Position numbers and translations under genes: made by a program. From the NCBI GenBank assembly GCA_932521025.1, contig OW051469.1, positions 1,748,398 to 1,812,397 of the forward strand: 64,000 nt of DNA. Direction: 5' to 3'. The notes under the pieces were generated by a model. That model did not search any database, was not told the origin of the DNA, and saw only the letters and a list, made by a program, of their open reading frames with translations. The stretch is from Oscheius onirici (Eukaryota > Nematoda > Chromadorea > Rhabditida > Rhabditidae). The number at the start of each line of letters is the position of its first letter. Position 1 is the stretch's first letter. Positions 1 to 10,565 of the stretch are shown here, piece after piece.

Positions 1-367
1 ACGCGAAACAAGACATGAAAATCTTGGCATTTCGAAACTAGCCGATGTGGACCAAAAAACGACTGAAATTGCATATTCATGATAAACTTTCGGGCAGCTT
101 CCTCGCTCTTAGGATTGTTTTACCCGCTACGATCAGGAAATATGCTCAGACAGCGAGAAAAACGATAACCGGAGCATTTGCGGCAGTTCAAGTGTTCATC
201 TACAGAATGCAAAAAAGGCAAGATTTCAGCATGATTTTTGAAGAAAAACCAATAAGGAAACGTACCGAATTCTCTCTAGACTCCTCCCGGGTCGAGTTTT
301 CCCTCAGCAACGAAATTGATTTGGAGGAGCACGGCGCGTCTTTGTCGTCGTTCAGCTGCCTCTTCAT
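1..367 (-). CDS. 5' end of an unidentified gene, cut by the window edge
   Basis: Two exons can be proposed. Exon 1 (367-266) starts with ATG and encodes 34 hydrophilic residues beginning MKRQLNDDKD. It ends at a GTACG donor. Exon 2 starts after a TATGCAATTTCAG acceptor at 62 and stays open to the window edge (SFFGPHRLVSK...). The start codon lies 4 bases after a TTTCAG acceptor and only 80 bp downstream of the YRDC stop on the same strand, so this is probably the downstream cistron of an operon or a trans-spliced neighbour. I do not recognise the protein from about 55 residues. The model rests on splice consensus and an open frame only. Confidence 0.4.
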
Positions 368-383
368 CGCCCTGAAATTTATT
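368..383 (-). promoter_or_regulatory. Probable trans-splice acceptor between YRDC and the next gene
   Basis: On the minus strand AATAAATTTCAG (383-372) runs directly into GGCG-ATG. There is no room for an upstream exon between the YRDC stop (447) and this site, so a spliced-leader acceptor is the simplest reading. The AATAAA here abuts the acceptor, unlike the roughly 95-nt spacing in the BAZ1A operon. Confidence 0.45.
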
Positions 384-446
384 CATTATCACCGAGATCA
401 ACAAAAAAAACGAGAAACACAACAAGTTAAAGCAAAACGAACATAT

Positions 447-1109
447 TTAGATGTTAGAGGAGGGAACTAGATCGAATTCAGCCAGCAAATTTTCCGTATT
501 TTCCCTCGCACAGCCGTCCCGAACAATTCTGTAACTGCCAGCGTGACTTAGATCAACGATTGTGCTTCCCGGTGCCGATTCCTTTGCAATTTCTCCGCCG
601 TCGATTATGAGATCAATTTCGGAGTGAAGTTCTTCGAAATCGGCGATTTTCAGCGGGTTCAAGGCGGATCCACTGACGTTGGCCGACGTCTGGGCTAGTG
701 GCTCTCCCAGCAAGGCACAGATGGCTTGAACGAGCTGCGTATTCGGCACACGAATTCCGACCTTTTCCACTCCGGGATTGAAAAAAGACGGCAGTCTGGC
801 GGTCCTGTTGAAGATGAGCGTGACTGGGCCGGGTAAAAGTGACGCGGTTAGCTCGGAGGAGACGGAAAGATCAGCATACTTGGGGATTTCTTCGGCCGAG
901 GCAACAAACAGTCCTAGTGGCTTGTTCTGGGGGCGATTCTTCAGACGATACAGCTTTTCCGAGTGCTTCAGCTGCGTCGAAACGCCGTAAATGGTATCCG
1001 TTGGCAGGGCGACAATCCCTCCTCGCATCAGGACTTGAAAAGCAGCCTCGACGACCTGATACAACGGCTGTTCGGTCAATTTGAGGATCTTCGTTTGAGT
1101 TGGGGGCAT
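447..1109 (-). CDS. YRDC: YrdC/Sua5-family threonylcarbamoyl-AMP synthase
   Basis: Single-exon reading frame of 220 residues. The family makes threonylcarbamoyl-AMP from threonine, bicarbonate and ATP, the first step of N6-threonylcarbamoyladenosine (t6A37) formation on ANN-decoding tRNAs. Diagnostic stretches are visible: GGIVALPTDTIYGVS near residue 30, KNRPQNKPLGLFV near 57, LLPGPVTLIF near 91, VGIRVPNTQL near 117, AQTSANVSG near 139, and a C-terminal GSTIVDL near 182 followed by the RDG that closes the YrdC fold. The length matches the YrdC core; the long Sua5 domain is absent. The ATG follows CCATTTAAG, a possible trans-splice acceptor. No strong N-terminal mitochondrial presequence is evident, so a cytosolic form is likely. 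Confidence 0.93.
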   Translation of the reverse strand: MPPTQTKILKLTEQPLYQVVEAAFQVLMRGGIVALPTDTIYGVSTQLKHSEKLYRLKNRPQNKPLGLFVASAEEIPKYADLSVSSELTASLLPGPVTLIFNRTARLPSFFNPGVEKVGIRVPNTQLVQAICALLGEPLAQTSANVSGSALNPLKIADFEELHSEIDLIIDGGEIAKESAPGSTIVDLSHAGSYRIVRDGCARENTENLLAEFDLVPSSNI

Positions 1110-2119
1110 CTTAAATGGGGAAAATGAGGAAAAATGGGCGAAATTACAAAGAAAACAATTGAGATTGTGGAAGATTTCAAAATGTTGTTACGTATTGCTG
1201 CATTTTCAGTGACACGTCATTGAAACCATTTCAGCTGAGAATAATTTGTTTTTGAAGCTAATAAAGCCATTTTGGGGATAAAAAGGTGGAAGACTTGGAA
1301 ATTGTAGAAAAATGAAAACTGAAGGAAAATTTGAATTCCTCTATTTTCCTCCGCGGAATGCGAAAATCGGTTTAGCGGGATTTCAAACAGCTCTTTTGCT
1401 GTTTTCAACGTCTCTCTACATTTTATCCAGTTCTCAATGTTTCCTGGCAAAAATAAATGGATTGTACTATCACTTGCTTTCACAAAAAGTCTCATAACCA
1501 AGGAGACGGTGGAATTATTCGGTACGTAGTGGAGAACTGCCCCCTTGGTGATTCAAACAGGCTTTATTCACAGCCTTTTCCCTCTACCATGCTTCATTTC
1601 GTAAACTCAGCCTCTATTTTCTCAAAAATACAAAATATGTACGTAACAATACAGCTAAAAGGAGCAACAAAGTACCCTGAACAACTTGGCAGTCTAAATT
1701 GTGAGCCTCTTCCTAAACAGATCCGGTTGCGGTCATTTTCTGGAAAACGCCCCATTTTCGGGCTAAAAACGACATTTTCCAACTTTTTGATGTTCTATAA
1801 AGTTGTAGCCCTTGATCTCCTCTCCAACTTTGCAGAAAAAGACCAAGCTCGAAAGCGTTATCTTCACGTCGACAAATCGAGTTTCTGGTGATCTTCACTC
1901 ACGACAATTAAATTCCAATCTTTCCCAAGAACCATGATAAAGTTTTGTTGTTTATTTGTAAAACGATAAAAATCTTTCGCTTCCAAGAACAAAAACGTGT
2001 AAAAAAGCCTCGACGCTTCCATAATTTGTAGTTCCAGTCCTCCAAAAGCGTCTCTTCTCTTCCCGTTCGTCCCATCAAATTTTCTTCTATTCAAATTTTA
2101 AGTATTCGAATGCTCTGGG
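1110..2119. other. Intergenic region between YRDC and PIGA
   Basis: Divergent spacer of about 1 kb. No convincing exon was found. It contains a partial copy (about 1735-1850) of the hairpin repeat described elsewhere, recognisable from its core with an imperfect self-complement (TGTTCTATAAAGTTGTAGCC). An AG at 2101-2102 after a T-rich run is a possible leader acceptor for PIGA. Confidence 0.5.
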
Positions 2120-2130
2120 ATGTTCAATGA
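2110..2130 (+). promoter_or_regulatory. Upstream ORF overlapping the PIGA start
   Basis: An ATG 10 bases before the proposed PIGA start opens a six-codon frame that ends at TGA inside PIGA codon 4, in a different frame. If the mRNA begins near the acceptor at 2102 this is the first AUG. Confidence 0.35.
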
Positions 2131-3994
2131 CTGTAGCAAACTGAACATAGCTCTCGTTTCGGACTTTTTCTGTCCCAATGCCGGCGGCGTCGAAACGCAC
2201 ATCTACTTCTTGGCTCAATGTTTGCTCAAATTAGGACACAAGGTGAGTAACAGCAACAGCAATAACTGCCCCCCTTCTTCCAGGTAATTGTAATCACTCA
2301 TCAGTACGGGGATAGGAAAGGAGTTCGGATACTTTCCAATGCACTCAAAGTCTACTATCTTCCCTTCATCGTCGCCTATAATGGATCTTGTCTGGCTACA
2401 ATTGTCGGCAGTCTGCCCTGGTTCCGGAAGATTTTCATGCGGGAGAGGATTCAGCTCGTTCATGGACATTCTGTGAGTCTCTCTGTCTCTCTGTCATCAT
2501 TCTGTCAATCTGTCAGTCTGTCCCTCTGTATCCAGTATGAAATATTTGTCCGACCCTGATTTTACCTTGACTCTCTACCATAGTATCCTGTCCCACTGAA
2601 TCACCTTACCCAAAGATCTGTCCACTTCCAGACCTTCTCAGCCATGGCTCACGAGGCAATGTTCAACGGTTGGATCATGGGCATCCGTACAGTCTTCACC
2701 GACCATTCACTATTCGGCTTCGCAGACGCCTCAGCCATTCTGACCAACACTCTCGTCCTACAGTATTCCGTAGCCAACGTCGACCAGATCATCTGTGTAT
2801 CCTATACGAGCAAAGAGAACACAGTCCTTCGCGGAAAGCTGGATCCACAAAAAGTCTCGACTATTCCCAATGCCATTCAGACTTCCTTCTTTTATCCTGT
2901 AAGTTTTTCACGTTATTTTTTTTTGAAAGTTTGCAATTTAGGATCCGAAAAAGTTCTACAGTAACCCGACGACTATCGTCTACATTGGTCGACTGGCATA
3001 TCGGAAAGGCGCCGATCTCATCTGTGAAATCATTCCAAAAATCTGCTCAAAACATTCCAATGTCCGTTTCATCATCGGCGGAGATGGTCCCAAGAGAGTC
3101 GAAATTGAAGAGATACTGGACAAGCACAACTTGCATGATCGGTAAGAGACAGAGGGACAAAAATAAAGACAGGGACAGGGACAGAGAATGACTTCAGGGT
3201 AACGATGCTGGGAATGGTTCCACACGACATGGTCCGGGATGTTCTTGTCGAAGGACAGATCTTCATCAACACGTCGCTGACAGAAGCCTTCTGTATGAGC
3301 ATAGTCGAGGCAGCCAGCTGTGGTCTACACGTCGTCTCGACGAGAGTCGGAGGTATTCCAGAAGTTCTGCCCAGCGAGTTCATTTCACTTCAGGACCCGG
3401 TTCCGGAATGTAACTTTTGACTTTTAAAAACCAGTAAGAACGACTTTCCAGTACTGGTAAATGCGCTTTCTACCGCAGTGATCCACCGCGAAACGGACAA
3501 GCTCATGGATCCGACCAAGAAGCACGAAGCCGTCACCAAGATGTACAACTGGCCGAGTGTGACTCTTCGAACGGAAAAGGTCTACCGGGCAGCTATGAAT
3601 GAGCCAAAACGGACCTGGACTCAGGGACTCAGAAAGTACTGTAACTTATTTTGTCTAGAAAACGTTGGTTTCAGTTACTACCATCAAGGAATCGGATTCG
3701 GAATACTGTACATCTGGGTAGCGCTGGTCAGCATGATCCTCATGCGCATCTTGGATTATTTCGATCCGGATGAGGTAGGCGTCAGCTTCTCAGGATCCAT
3801 GTCCCTGTCTCTCTACCTTCAGATATTGCACCTTTATTAGCGTAGCTCTCTGTAATGTTCTTCTCTCTAAATAGACCCGTCTTCAGAACTTCGTGAAGTC
3901 GCCGTCGAGGACCGAGGAGAGGAAGCACCCGTCTGATTCGTTGCCAGCAACGGCGGCGGAACCTCCACCCCGATCGGCGGTCCGTAGACGCTAA
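2120..3994 (+). CDS. PIGA: Phosphatidylinositol N-acetylglucosaminyltransferase catalytic subunit (PIG-A)
   Basis: Seven exons: 2120-2242, 2284-2472, 2632-2898, 2942-3141, 3198-3409, 3452-3774, 3875-3994, giving 477 residues (human PIGA is 484). It is the GT4-family catalytic subunit of the ER complex that transfers GlcNAc from UDP-GlcNAc to phosphatidylinositol, the first step of GPI-anchor synthesis. The N-terminal glycine-rich segment is [23 protein letters not shown] and [13 protein letters not shown] are family hallmarks. The E-x7-E donor-site motif sits in [14 protein letters not shown], followed by [12 protein letters not shown]. One membrane span lies near residues 408-433 ([15 protein letters not shown]), as in PIGA. 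A possible intron at 3641-3675 would break the frame, so it was read through. The last exon is a short basic tail and is the least certain part. Confidence 0.92.
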
Positions 3995-4029
3995 GCCATC
4001 TAAAACAGAGCTTAACATATCAGATACAC

Positions 4030-4960
4030 TTAATAAACCCACTTCAAAATGTAGTTTCCTTCTCCCGACATCTCTTCCAGAATATCGGCCGTTTTGCAGG
4101 GATGAATGTTGTAGAAAAGGACTCCAAGCACCGGATGCTCGTTTAGACTGATGTTTTTGGCCAGATCCAGTCCGCTGTCACTTTTCACAAGGCCCAATGT
4201 CTCGTCAGCATCGAGTGGCGAGCCGTCTAAACATTTTTTGCTGACTGTTTTGAACTTTTTGATTACCGCGATTGTAGAGATTGAACCAGAGGGCCGGGAC
4301 CTTATAAGTGGAATTATAGGTAATGTAACTTTGTCGATTTACGAGTTTTTCTTTGAGTTTGATCATTACTGACTGCTTGGCACAGATGGCGTTGTTTGCC
4401 TGAAAAAAAATGGAAATTGCCGTAAATATTTGAATAGAGGCACTGCGCCACTATTCAAGTACAAAAAAATACGCAATTGCGTACGCATTTTTTTTTCGGA
4501 TTGATGAAAATATTTTTCGACTCCTAGTATTTTTCCCATACAGACAAGGATCCTGGCTACTAGTAAAAATCAATGAAAATGTTAAAAAATTTCGTCGTCA
4601 AGTCGAAAAAAATGTGTACGCAATTGCGTATTTTATTATTCGAATAGTTGCGCAGTGCATCTATTCAAATATTTTCGGTGAGAGTATTAGATCCAGGAGC
4701 AGCATCTTCTTTCCACTTTTACGCCAGTTTTCGGGTTGAAAACACCGTTTTTATGTTCTACAAAGTTTTAGCTCTTAATCTGCTCAACAACTTTGCAGAA
4801 CATCGGAAAACTCAAAAATGACTTTTTTGGACCAAAATGAAGTAAATTTGATAAAGAGGCTTACCTTGTGCAGCGTCCACTTTTCATTGCTGACGGCATT
4901 GAACTTGCTGACAAATTCGCCCAAAAGTTGACTGAACTGTGCCTCTGTGAGCTGCGACAT
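4030..4960 (-). CDS. ATG10: E2-like autophagy conjugating enzyme ATG10
   Basis: Three exons: 4960-4865, 4399-4267, 4226-4030, for 141 residues. ATG10 is the E2-like enzyme that transfers ATG12 to ATG5 in autophagosome formation. The family signature is clear in the C-terminal half: YKVPALWF, then DGSPL, then NEHPVLGVLFYNIHPCKT. The Cys of HPC is the catalytic residue. The protein stops soon after (NYILKWVY), shorter than human ATG10 (220), losing the distal helix. The 467-bp intron 1 is swollen by two hairpin repeats. The gene converges on PIGA: the stops are 36 bp apart. Its nearest AATAAA on the minus strand (3838-3833) lies inside the last PIGA intron, so the two 3' UTRs probably overlap. 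Confidence 0.82.
4441..4660. repeat. Hairpin repeat (ACGCAATTGCGTA family), full inverted copy
   Basis: Inverted arms: TGCGCCACTATTC with TACGCAATTGCGTACGC on the left, and TGTGTACGCAATTGCGTA with ATTCGAATAGTTGCGCA on the right. Lies in intron 1 of ATG10. No coding capacity. The arms suggest a MITE-like element. Confidence 0.7.
4715..4830. repeat. Hairpin repeat core, partial copy
   Basis: Carries the family core TGTTCTACAAAGTTTTAGC and its imperfect complement CAACTTTGCAGAACAT about 30 bp later, without the outer ACGCAATTGCGTA ends. Confidence 0.55.
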
Positions 4961-5469
4961 ATGACACTGTTCTCATCGGAGGAGCAAAAGAGACGAAAAG
5001 CGAGTGTTTCAGTCCGCTGTAAAAAGCGGCACGATTATGTGTTGAGAGAAAAGCGAGAACTCTTTCTTTCCCCATACATATTAGATGAGAGCTGACATGT
5101 AAAAAGTCCGTATAGGGGGTGTGACTCATTTTGTTCAGTATCCGGGCAGCTGACTCATCGCCACGCGCACTATCACTATTCAAACAGTGATCGATAGGGC
5201 TCACTAACAGTACACTTCTGTCACATAAATCTGGTCAAATGACCCTCTTATCCAGATCTTTCTGTCCTTTCCACTCGCTCTCTCTTTATTTTCATCCCCG
5301 CCGGCGTTTACCTTTGAACCTGATCCCGAGCAGCCTCGCGCACATCGCGACAACTACAGCACAAACAAAGACGCGAGCGACACACAAACACTCGATTCAT
5401 TCCTATTATATCTATCCACCTTCTAGTTTGTATAGATCTCTCTGTCTCTCTCCTCAGGCATGGCCCGAA

Positions 5470-5826
5470 ACCTGGCCAGCTTCGGCCAGGTGCCAACTTT
5501 GCGGCGGGCTAAAAATATTCATTTCGTAATAATTTCTGATATTTTTTGCTGAAAAATACTTTGTAGAATAAGATCTAATTATTACATCAAAAAATTAAGA
5601 GAAAACGGAAAACTGATAACAAAAAATGACAAATCTTCGGATTTTCCAAGAATTTCGTTGAAATGTTCAGAAATTTTTTCTGTTTTCGTAGTTAGTTTTC
5701 TGTTTTCTCGTAATTTTTTTGATGTCATAATTAAATCTTATCCTACAAATTATTTGTATACAAGAAAACTTGAAAATAAATGTGAAATAAAAATTGGCGC
5801 CAGGCCTGATTCCTGGCCAGGTTTGC
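5470..5826. repeat. Foldback element, copy 1
   Basis: Begins CCTGGCCAGCTTCGGCCAGG and GCGGCGGGCTAAAAATATTC, and ends with the complement (ATGTGAAATAAAAATTGGCGCC, then CCTGGCCAGG). The inner part is AT-rich with a second complementary pair around TTACATCAAAAAATTAAGAG. Related copies occur at 10566 and 46713. Confidence 0.65.
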
Positions 5827-6586
5827 CACGCCTGCTCTCCTAATTCCCCCATGACATATTCAGAAGCACCTGTTCCGTCCCAAAAGTAAACATAGAGCTG
5901 TAAAGTACGTGAGAAGAAGAAATGGGACAGCTGCAAAGATGTGTTTTTGTGAGGACTTTTCCCCGCTACTTCACGAGCCAGAGGCACTAACGCAAATTGA
6001 CACAAGCAAGAGTTGTTCCGACCCTGACCGCGGATTGTGGCCAGCTGGCTGCTTATTCCAGATGACAGCCGCTGTGACTAATCTCCCAGCAATCTCTTGG
6101 CACAGTTCCCGCACACGAGAGAGTATAGGTCGAGACGAGACGATGGGGGTCTTGTCCGGTGGGTGTTCGATCGATTGTCCTTAGTGTCAACAAAAGGTCC
6201 GAAGGCCTCTCCTTTTCCGCTCTGGACACCCCCACGTCTTTAACACCTCCTGATCATTCTTATGAACTTAGAAAGTAATATGAACCTCCCCAGGGAGGGA
6301 GAAATAGGATACTTACTGACAACAAATAGAGACCTCGTGTCCGCAAGTTTTTGCTAATAGTCCCGACAACTCATTCATCAGCTTTGAGTGTCTGGTGGAA
6401 TGAAAGATGAAATCGAGCCGGGAATGGGTGTTTAACTATAGAGAGCACTGGGTATAATTATAGAGTAATTGGAGACCGCCTGTTCGCTGTTTTTGCGCTA
6501 AACTGACCTCTTGATTTTCAATTAATTTTTTAGGCCTATTTTTTTTCCAGGTCTCGATATCTGTTCTGAGGCATTTTAAAGGATTG

Positions 6587-6722
6587 TGGGTCCCGTCACG
6601 AACTGTCTCCAACCTTGTGGTAAAGGTGTCTTTAAAGGACTGTTTAACTCATTAAAAAACTGTTAGGCGATGATGTTTAAAGACTTTAATCGGAGGGACT
6701 AAACTAGTCGTGACGGGACCCA
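6587..6722. repeat. 136-bp element with GGGTCCCGTCACGA inverted ends
   Basis: Perfect terminal inverted repeat TGGGTCCCGTCACG at 6587-6600 and CGTGACGGGACCCA at 6709-6722 with a short non-coding interior. The same end motif recurs at about 27010, 33750, 42190, 43450 and 61120, sometimes degenerate. Confidence 0.65.
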
Positions 6723-6769
6723 ATGTCTCTCTAAGTTACGTTTAGATACAAACACGGAAACTTCATTTT

Positions 6770-6912
6770 TATTTTTTTGCTCTGAAAACGACATTTTCCG
6801 ACTTTTTAATGTTCTGCAAAGTTTTAGAGTAGATCAAGAGCTACAACTTTGAAAATAACACGAATTTGGAAAAGCTCGTCTTCAGCCCAAAAGGGCTGCA
6901 TACGTAATTGCG
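6770..6912. repeat. Hairpin repeat (ACGCAATTGCGTA family)
   Basis: Contains the family core TGTTCTGCAAAGTTTTAG, GCTACAACTTTG, and a degenerate end GCATACGTAATTGCGTATGC. Confidence 0.5.
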
Positions 6913-9534
6913 TATGCGTGAACAGTAGCATTTACGGTAACTTCTGTGTGTAACTTCATTAACCACCAGGAAAGTTTTAAAAATATTAGGAACGAAAAGT
7001 TTAAACAAATTGCTGGGAACGATCACGGCTGGATAAATTCCCACAGTTCTAACAAAAGACTGACTACGTGCATAATGTAAAAATATGAAAGAGCTGTGTG
7101 ACCAGATTAGGTCACCTTAATTGAATGGAAGCCTTAATCTTCCCTGATTATTAGGCCTTCAGATACGATTAACCTCAAACCGCTTTAAATTTTAACTATA
7201 TATTTATTTTTTAAAAGTTTTGAGTGTTTGCATTTCCCTCCAGTTTTTTTGCTCTCCCGAAAGTGAGATCAAATAGCCCGGCCCCGCCTAATCGAGTTCT
7301 GTGTCCCCGGCTCAAAATAGCCCCTTTTCACGTAATTTGTGGCTTCGGCTTTGTTGTTTTAAAGCAACACCTGCTCAGGCCGTCGGGTGTTACTTCGCAT
7401 AGCCCCCACGAAGACTTACCTGCTGCTGCTCTTTTGATGTTTGCGGGTGGGTGAGTCCCGGAGTGAGAGAATGAGAGAATCAATAACTCAACCGCGCCCC
7501 CCTTTCCACAATTTGGCCCAAGATGCATCTTTAAGCTCTTTTTTTGGCGGAGAGGGCACTCATCCGACCGTATGATCTACTTTACTCACTCTTGACTCCC
7601 GGACACATTTTGAACGCCTTCCGCTCCGCGATAAATTATTCAGTGCTGGTGACACGCGCTTTTAAAATGGGAGAAAAAGTGTGAAAAGCAATTGTTTTGA
7701 ATGCTATCATGGGATAAGAAACATTTTCATAAATTGTTGCCGATTTCTGGTGAAAACAAGGTTTTTGCAGAAGTTAGTATAGTTTTTTGGACGAGCCGTT
7801 GTTGTTACTTAAATTTTGTAAAAAAAATTAATACCGTGACAAATGAAGACTAATTTAGCACATCAAGATAGAGTCAGACCAGAATTGTTTTTGACTGGAT
7901 CGCCTAAAAATTTTGACCTTATTCAACTTCATAGACATAGACAATCACGACAACTTGTGAAGGTCCAAAATTCAGCGATTCCGTCATCTGTCTGACTATT
8001 TCTTTTTAGCTATTCGACGAGCAATAGCGTACGCGCGGCTAAACCATTGTATTCGAATTTATGTTGAATTTTTGATTAGAAAAATCGTGTAAAGAAAAGT
8101 ACGCAAGGTGAAGATTTGGGAACGTTTTATAAACTATAATTTATTATAATTTCCCCCAGGCTTAGTTTCCGCACAAACCGACATATCTACTCTTTTTTTT
8201 TCCAGATTTTTAAACTGACTAGTTTTAGGATTGTCACACTGACCATCTTTTCCAAAAACTATGTCTCAATCGTTACCGATTAACATAGACCTTTGACCCA
8301 CTTGTCTGGACCCCCCGGGCTCGTTAAACTGACAATACTTTAAGCGATCGTTAAGTGTTAAAACGACTAACTTTTTGGTGAAACAGCTACTTTTCAGAGA
8401 GAGAAGGTCTGGGGTCGGGAATAGAAACAATGGCTCTCTCAGGCCGACAGGAAATGAGTGCGTGGGGGTATGGCTTCCTCTGTCTCTCCAAAAAGGCAAT
8501 ATTGTCGGTCTGAAATGGCCTATAAGAAGACCTCTCCTTTCCTTTAATTGACCCGTGATCGAACCAGTTCGATGCTGAGGTTTTTACTGCCGAGGCGGAA
8601 TAATCCTCCTCCTCCTCTCCCGCTGAGTTTCCAGCCTTGAGAGATCTTAGGACGGCCCACCCTCCTCTGTTCCAGGTGTTCTCGCCAATTTGTCACTCAG
8701 TCGAGTGTAAAATTGCTGTGCTCTTTATTCCCCCGTTCCGAACGTCTCCTCCCGCAACATTTTATTGCCACTGACTACATTAGTATTTCCCCTTTTTTTT
8801 GCTTTTTTTCCAAAATGAAAGTCATAACGTTTTGACTACGTAGAATGCTTCTCTGTCCCAGGTGATCAGAGAAATTCTAAGTTTTTACCACTTTCATGAG
8901 CAAAAACTGTAACGAACTGTCAACCCGGTTTCCCCTCAAATCAATCCAAATCCCCTGCTGTTTTCCAAGTGAAAAATAGCTAGCTGTGGAAACAGTTCCC
9001 AAGGCCGATTGTTATTTGAAGTCTCTGTCTCTCAATCCCTCCGTCTCTCAGTCTCCCTGTCCAAAAGTTACCTGTCACATCTTTAAAATCGCCTTTAGAC
9101 CTCAAACATACAGTATTGTCTATTTTTCCAACTGGAATGTGAGCAGTTGCGTTTATTTTCGTAGGGGACATCAGTTACTTCCCGATAATCAGATCTCGCA
9201 ACAGCTGTTTATAATCTTCTCTTCGTCCAGAACACGCCTCTCATTCTGTTTCTCAGTCTCTCAGTCTGTCAGCCTGTCAATCTCTGTATCTGTCAAATCC
9301 GAACACCGTTCTTTCTCTCAGACATTTCGCGCCTGACTGCCCGCTTCCATGTAAATTAGATGTCCCCCTACCGGTTTCGGGTTCAAGGCAACGACGGGTT
9401 GACCTATTTGGGCACGCCGTTAGACACCTTGAAACCTCTTTTTTGAATATTTCTCTTTGAAATGGAGATGGCCGCTTTGATTGACAGTCCAATCAAATCC
9501 TCGCCTCTCCACCCCAACCCTCCATTATAATCAT

Positions 9535-9547
9535 CAATTTTGCAGGC
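9535..9547 (+). promoter_or_regulatory. Probable spliced-leader acceptor of the VAB-9/TMEM47-like gene
   Basis: CAATTTTGCAG ends two bases before the start codon (GC-ATG), with no plausible upstream exon. This is the usual layout of a nematode trans-spliced 5' end. Confidence 0.55.
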
Positions 9548-10371
9548 ATGGCAGCCACTCAGACCACCACGATAGAGACAGTTTCTGTCTTTCGACCTTT
9601 AAAAGTTTATTCTTTTAAATTTTGTTGAAAATATTGTGTTCAGATAATATCACTGATATGTTTTGTGATAGCAATCGCGTTAGGAATTGTCTCAATTGCT
9701 TCAACGTACTGGCTTACATCAGGTATGTTGCAATTAGAACTAGTGGTCAATGCTGTATTCAGGTTCCTTCCGGACGGGACTCTTCCTAGAGTGCACTTCT
9801 GACAATGAACCGACTCACGCCACGCCACTACCAATGGCACCCATGCCGGGACATTGTCACAGTCCGCAGAGAGATAGTGGTCAGTTGTTTGGTTATTCTG
9901 AGAGACAGGGACAGGGAGACTGTCTAACTTACCACTCAATCCAAATTTTCAGGCTACATCAAAGCTGTAGCTGGCCTGATGATCTCCGCAGTCATTCTCA
10001 CAGCTATCGCCTTCGTCCTCAACGTCTGTGGTCTGAGTTTTTCCGACTCGCGCAAAAAGTTCAACAGCTATCGCTTTGCCACCTGGGTTGCCATCTTCGC
10101 CGTGCTCTGTGAGCTCGTAGCATTGATCGTCTTTCCAGCCGTCTTCTACTCCAAAATGAGAGACTATGGCTCGAGAAGGGACTGGGAGGTATAGCTTTTT
10201 TCCCGAAGCTGTTCCTAAATTCAGCTTCAGGTCGACTGGTCCTATGGAATTGCCTGGGGAGCCATTGTTCTGACTTTCGCCGGAACTCTGCTTCTGATCT
10301 GTGACAAAGATCACGAAGAGATTCACTACAAGGAGAAGACCATCTACCATCCGCCGCCAGAGCTGGCCTAA
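9548..10371 (+). CDS. vab-9: Four-span claudin-superfamily junction protein, VAB-9/TMEM47-like
   Basis: Five exons: 9548-9580, 9644-9722, 9763-9879, 9953-10188, 10231-10371, for 201 residues. Four hydrophobic segments are visible: about residues 12-36 (IISLICFVIAIALGIVSIAS), 78-103, 120-143 and 160-180. The first extracellular loop carries a W and two widely spaced Cys, loosely like the claudin W-L-C-C pattern. The last span, DWSYGIAWGAIVLTFAG, matches the TMEM47/VAB-9 signature (NWGYGLAWGA in human TMEM47, from memory). The family acts at adherens junctions of epithelia with cadherin-catenin complexes. The short C-terminal tail is charged (DKDHEEIHYKEKT). A different claudin-like paralogue cannot be excluded. 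Confidence 0.72.
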
Positions 10372-10565
10372 ACGGCTGATTTGGCTCTTGATCTCCCCTC
10401 CTGTCTTCCTTCCCCCCGACGAGTATCTTTCAGATTTCTATTATGCTGCCTGTATTTGTACAGATTCGTATCAGTAAATTGTCTACAGCTCCATAGAATT
10501 CTCGCAATTTCGGAATGTGAAATTATTCTGACTTCATAGGCACGACAAGTTTTGACTCGCGACCA

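Larger units (their letters stand above)
4961..9547. other. Long gene-poor intergenic region
   Basis: About 4.6 kb with no exon chain that I can support on either strand. It holds a foldback element (5470-5826), a TIR element (6587-6722) and a hairpin repeat (about 6770-6912), plus pyrimidine-rich TCTCTG stretches. The part near 8500-9540 may contain regulatory DNA of the downstream junction gene; no specific motif could be assigned. Confidence 0.5.

Noticed and set aside
45..470. A 141-residue plus-strand frame at the left edge
   Set aside because: It overlaps YRDC's end and a better supported minus-strand exon pair with canonical splice sites; composition is not protein-like.
3641..3675. 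An intron (GTAACT...TTTCAG) in PIGA
   Set aside because: Removing 35 bases breaks the frame before the conserved C-terminal membrane span; the read-through is open and matches PIGA.
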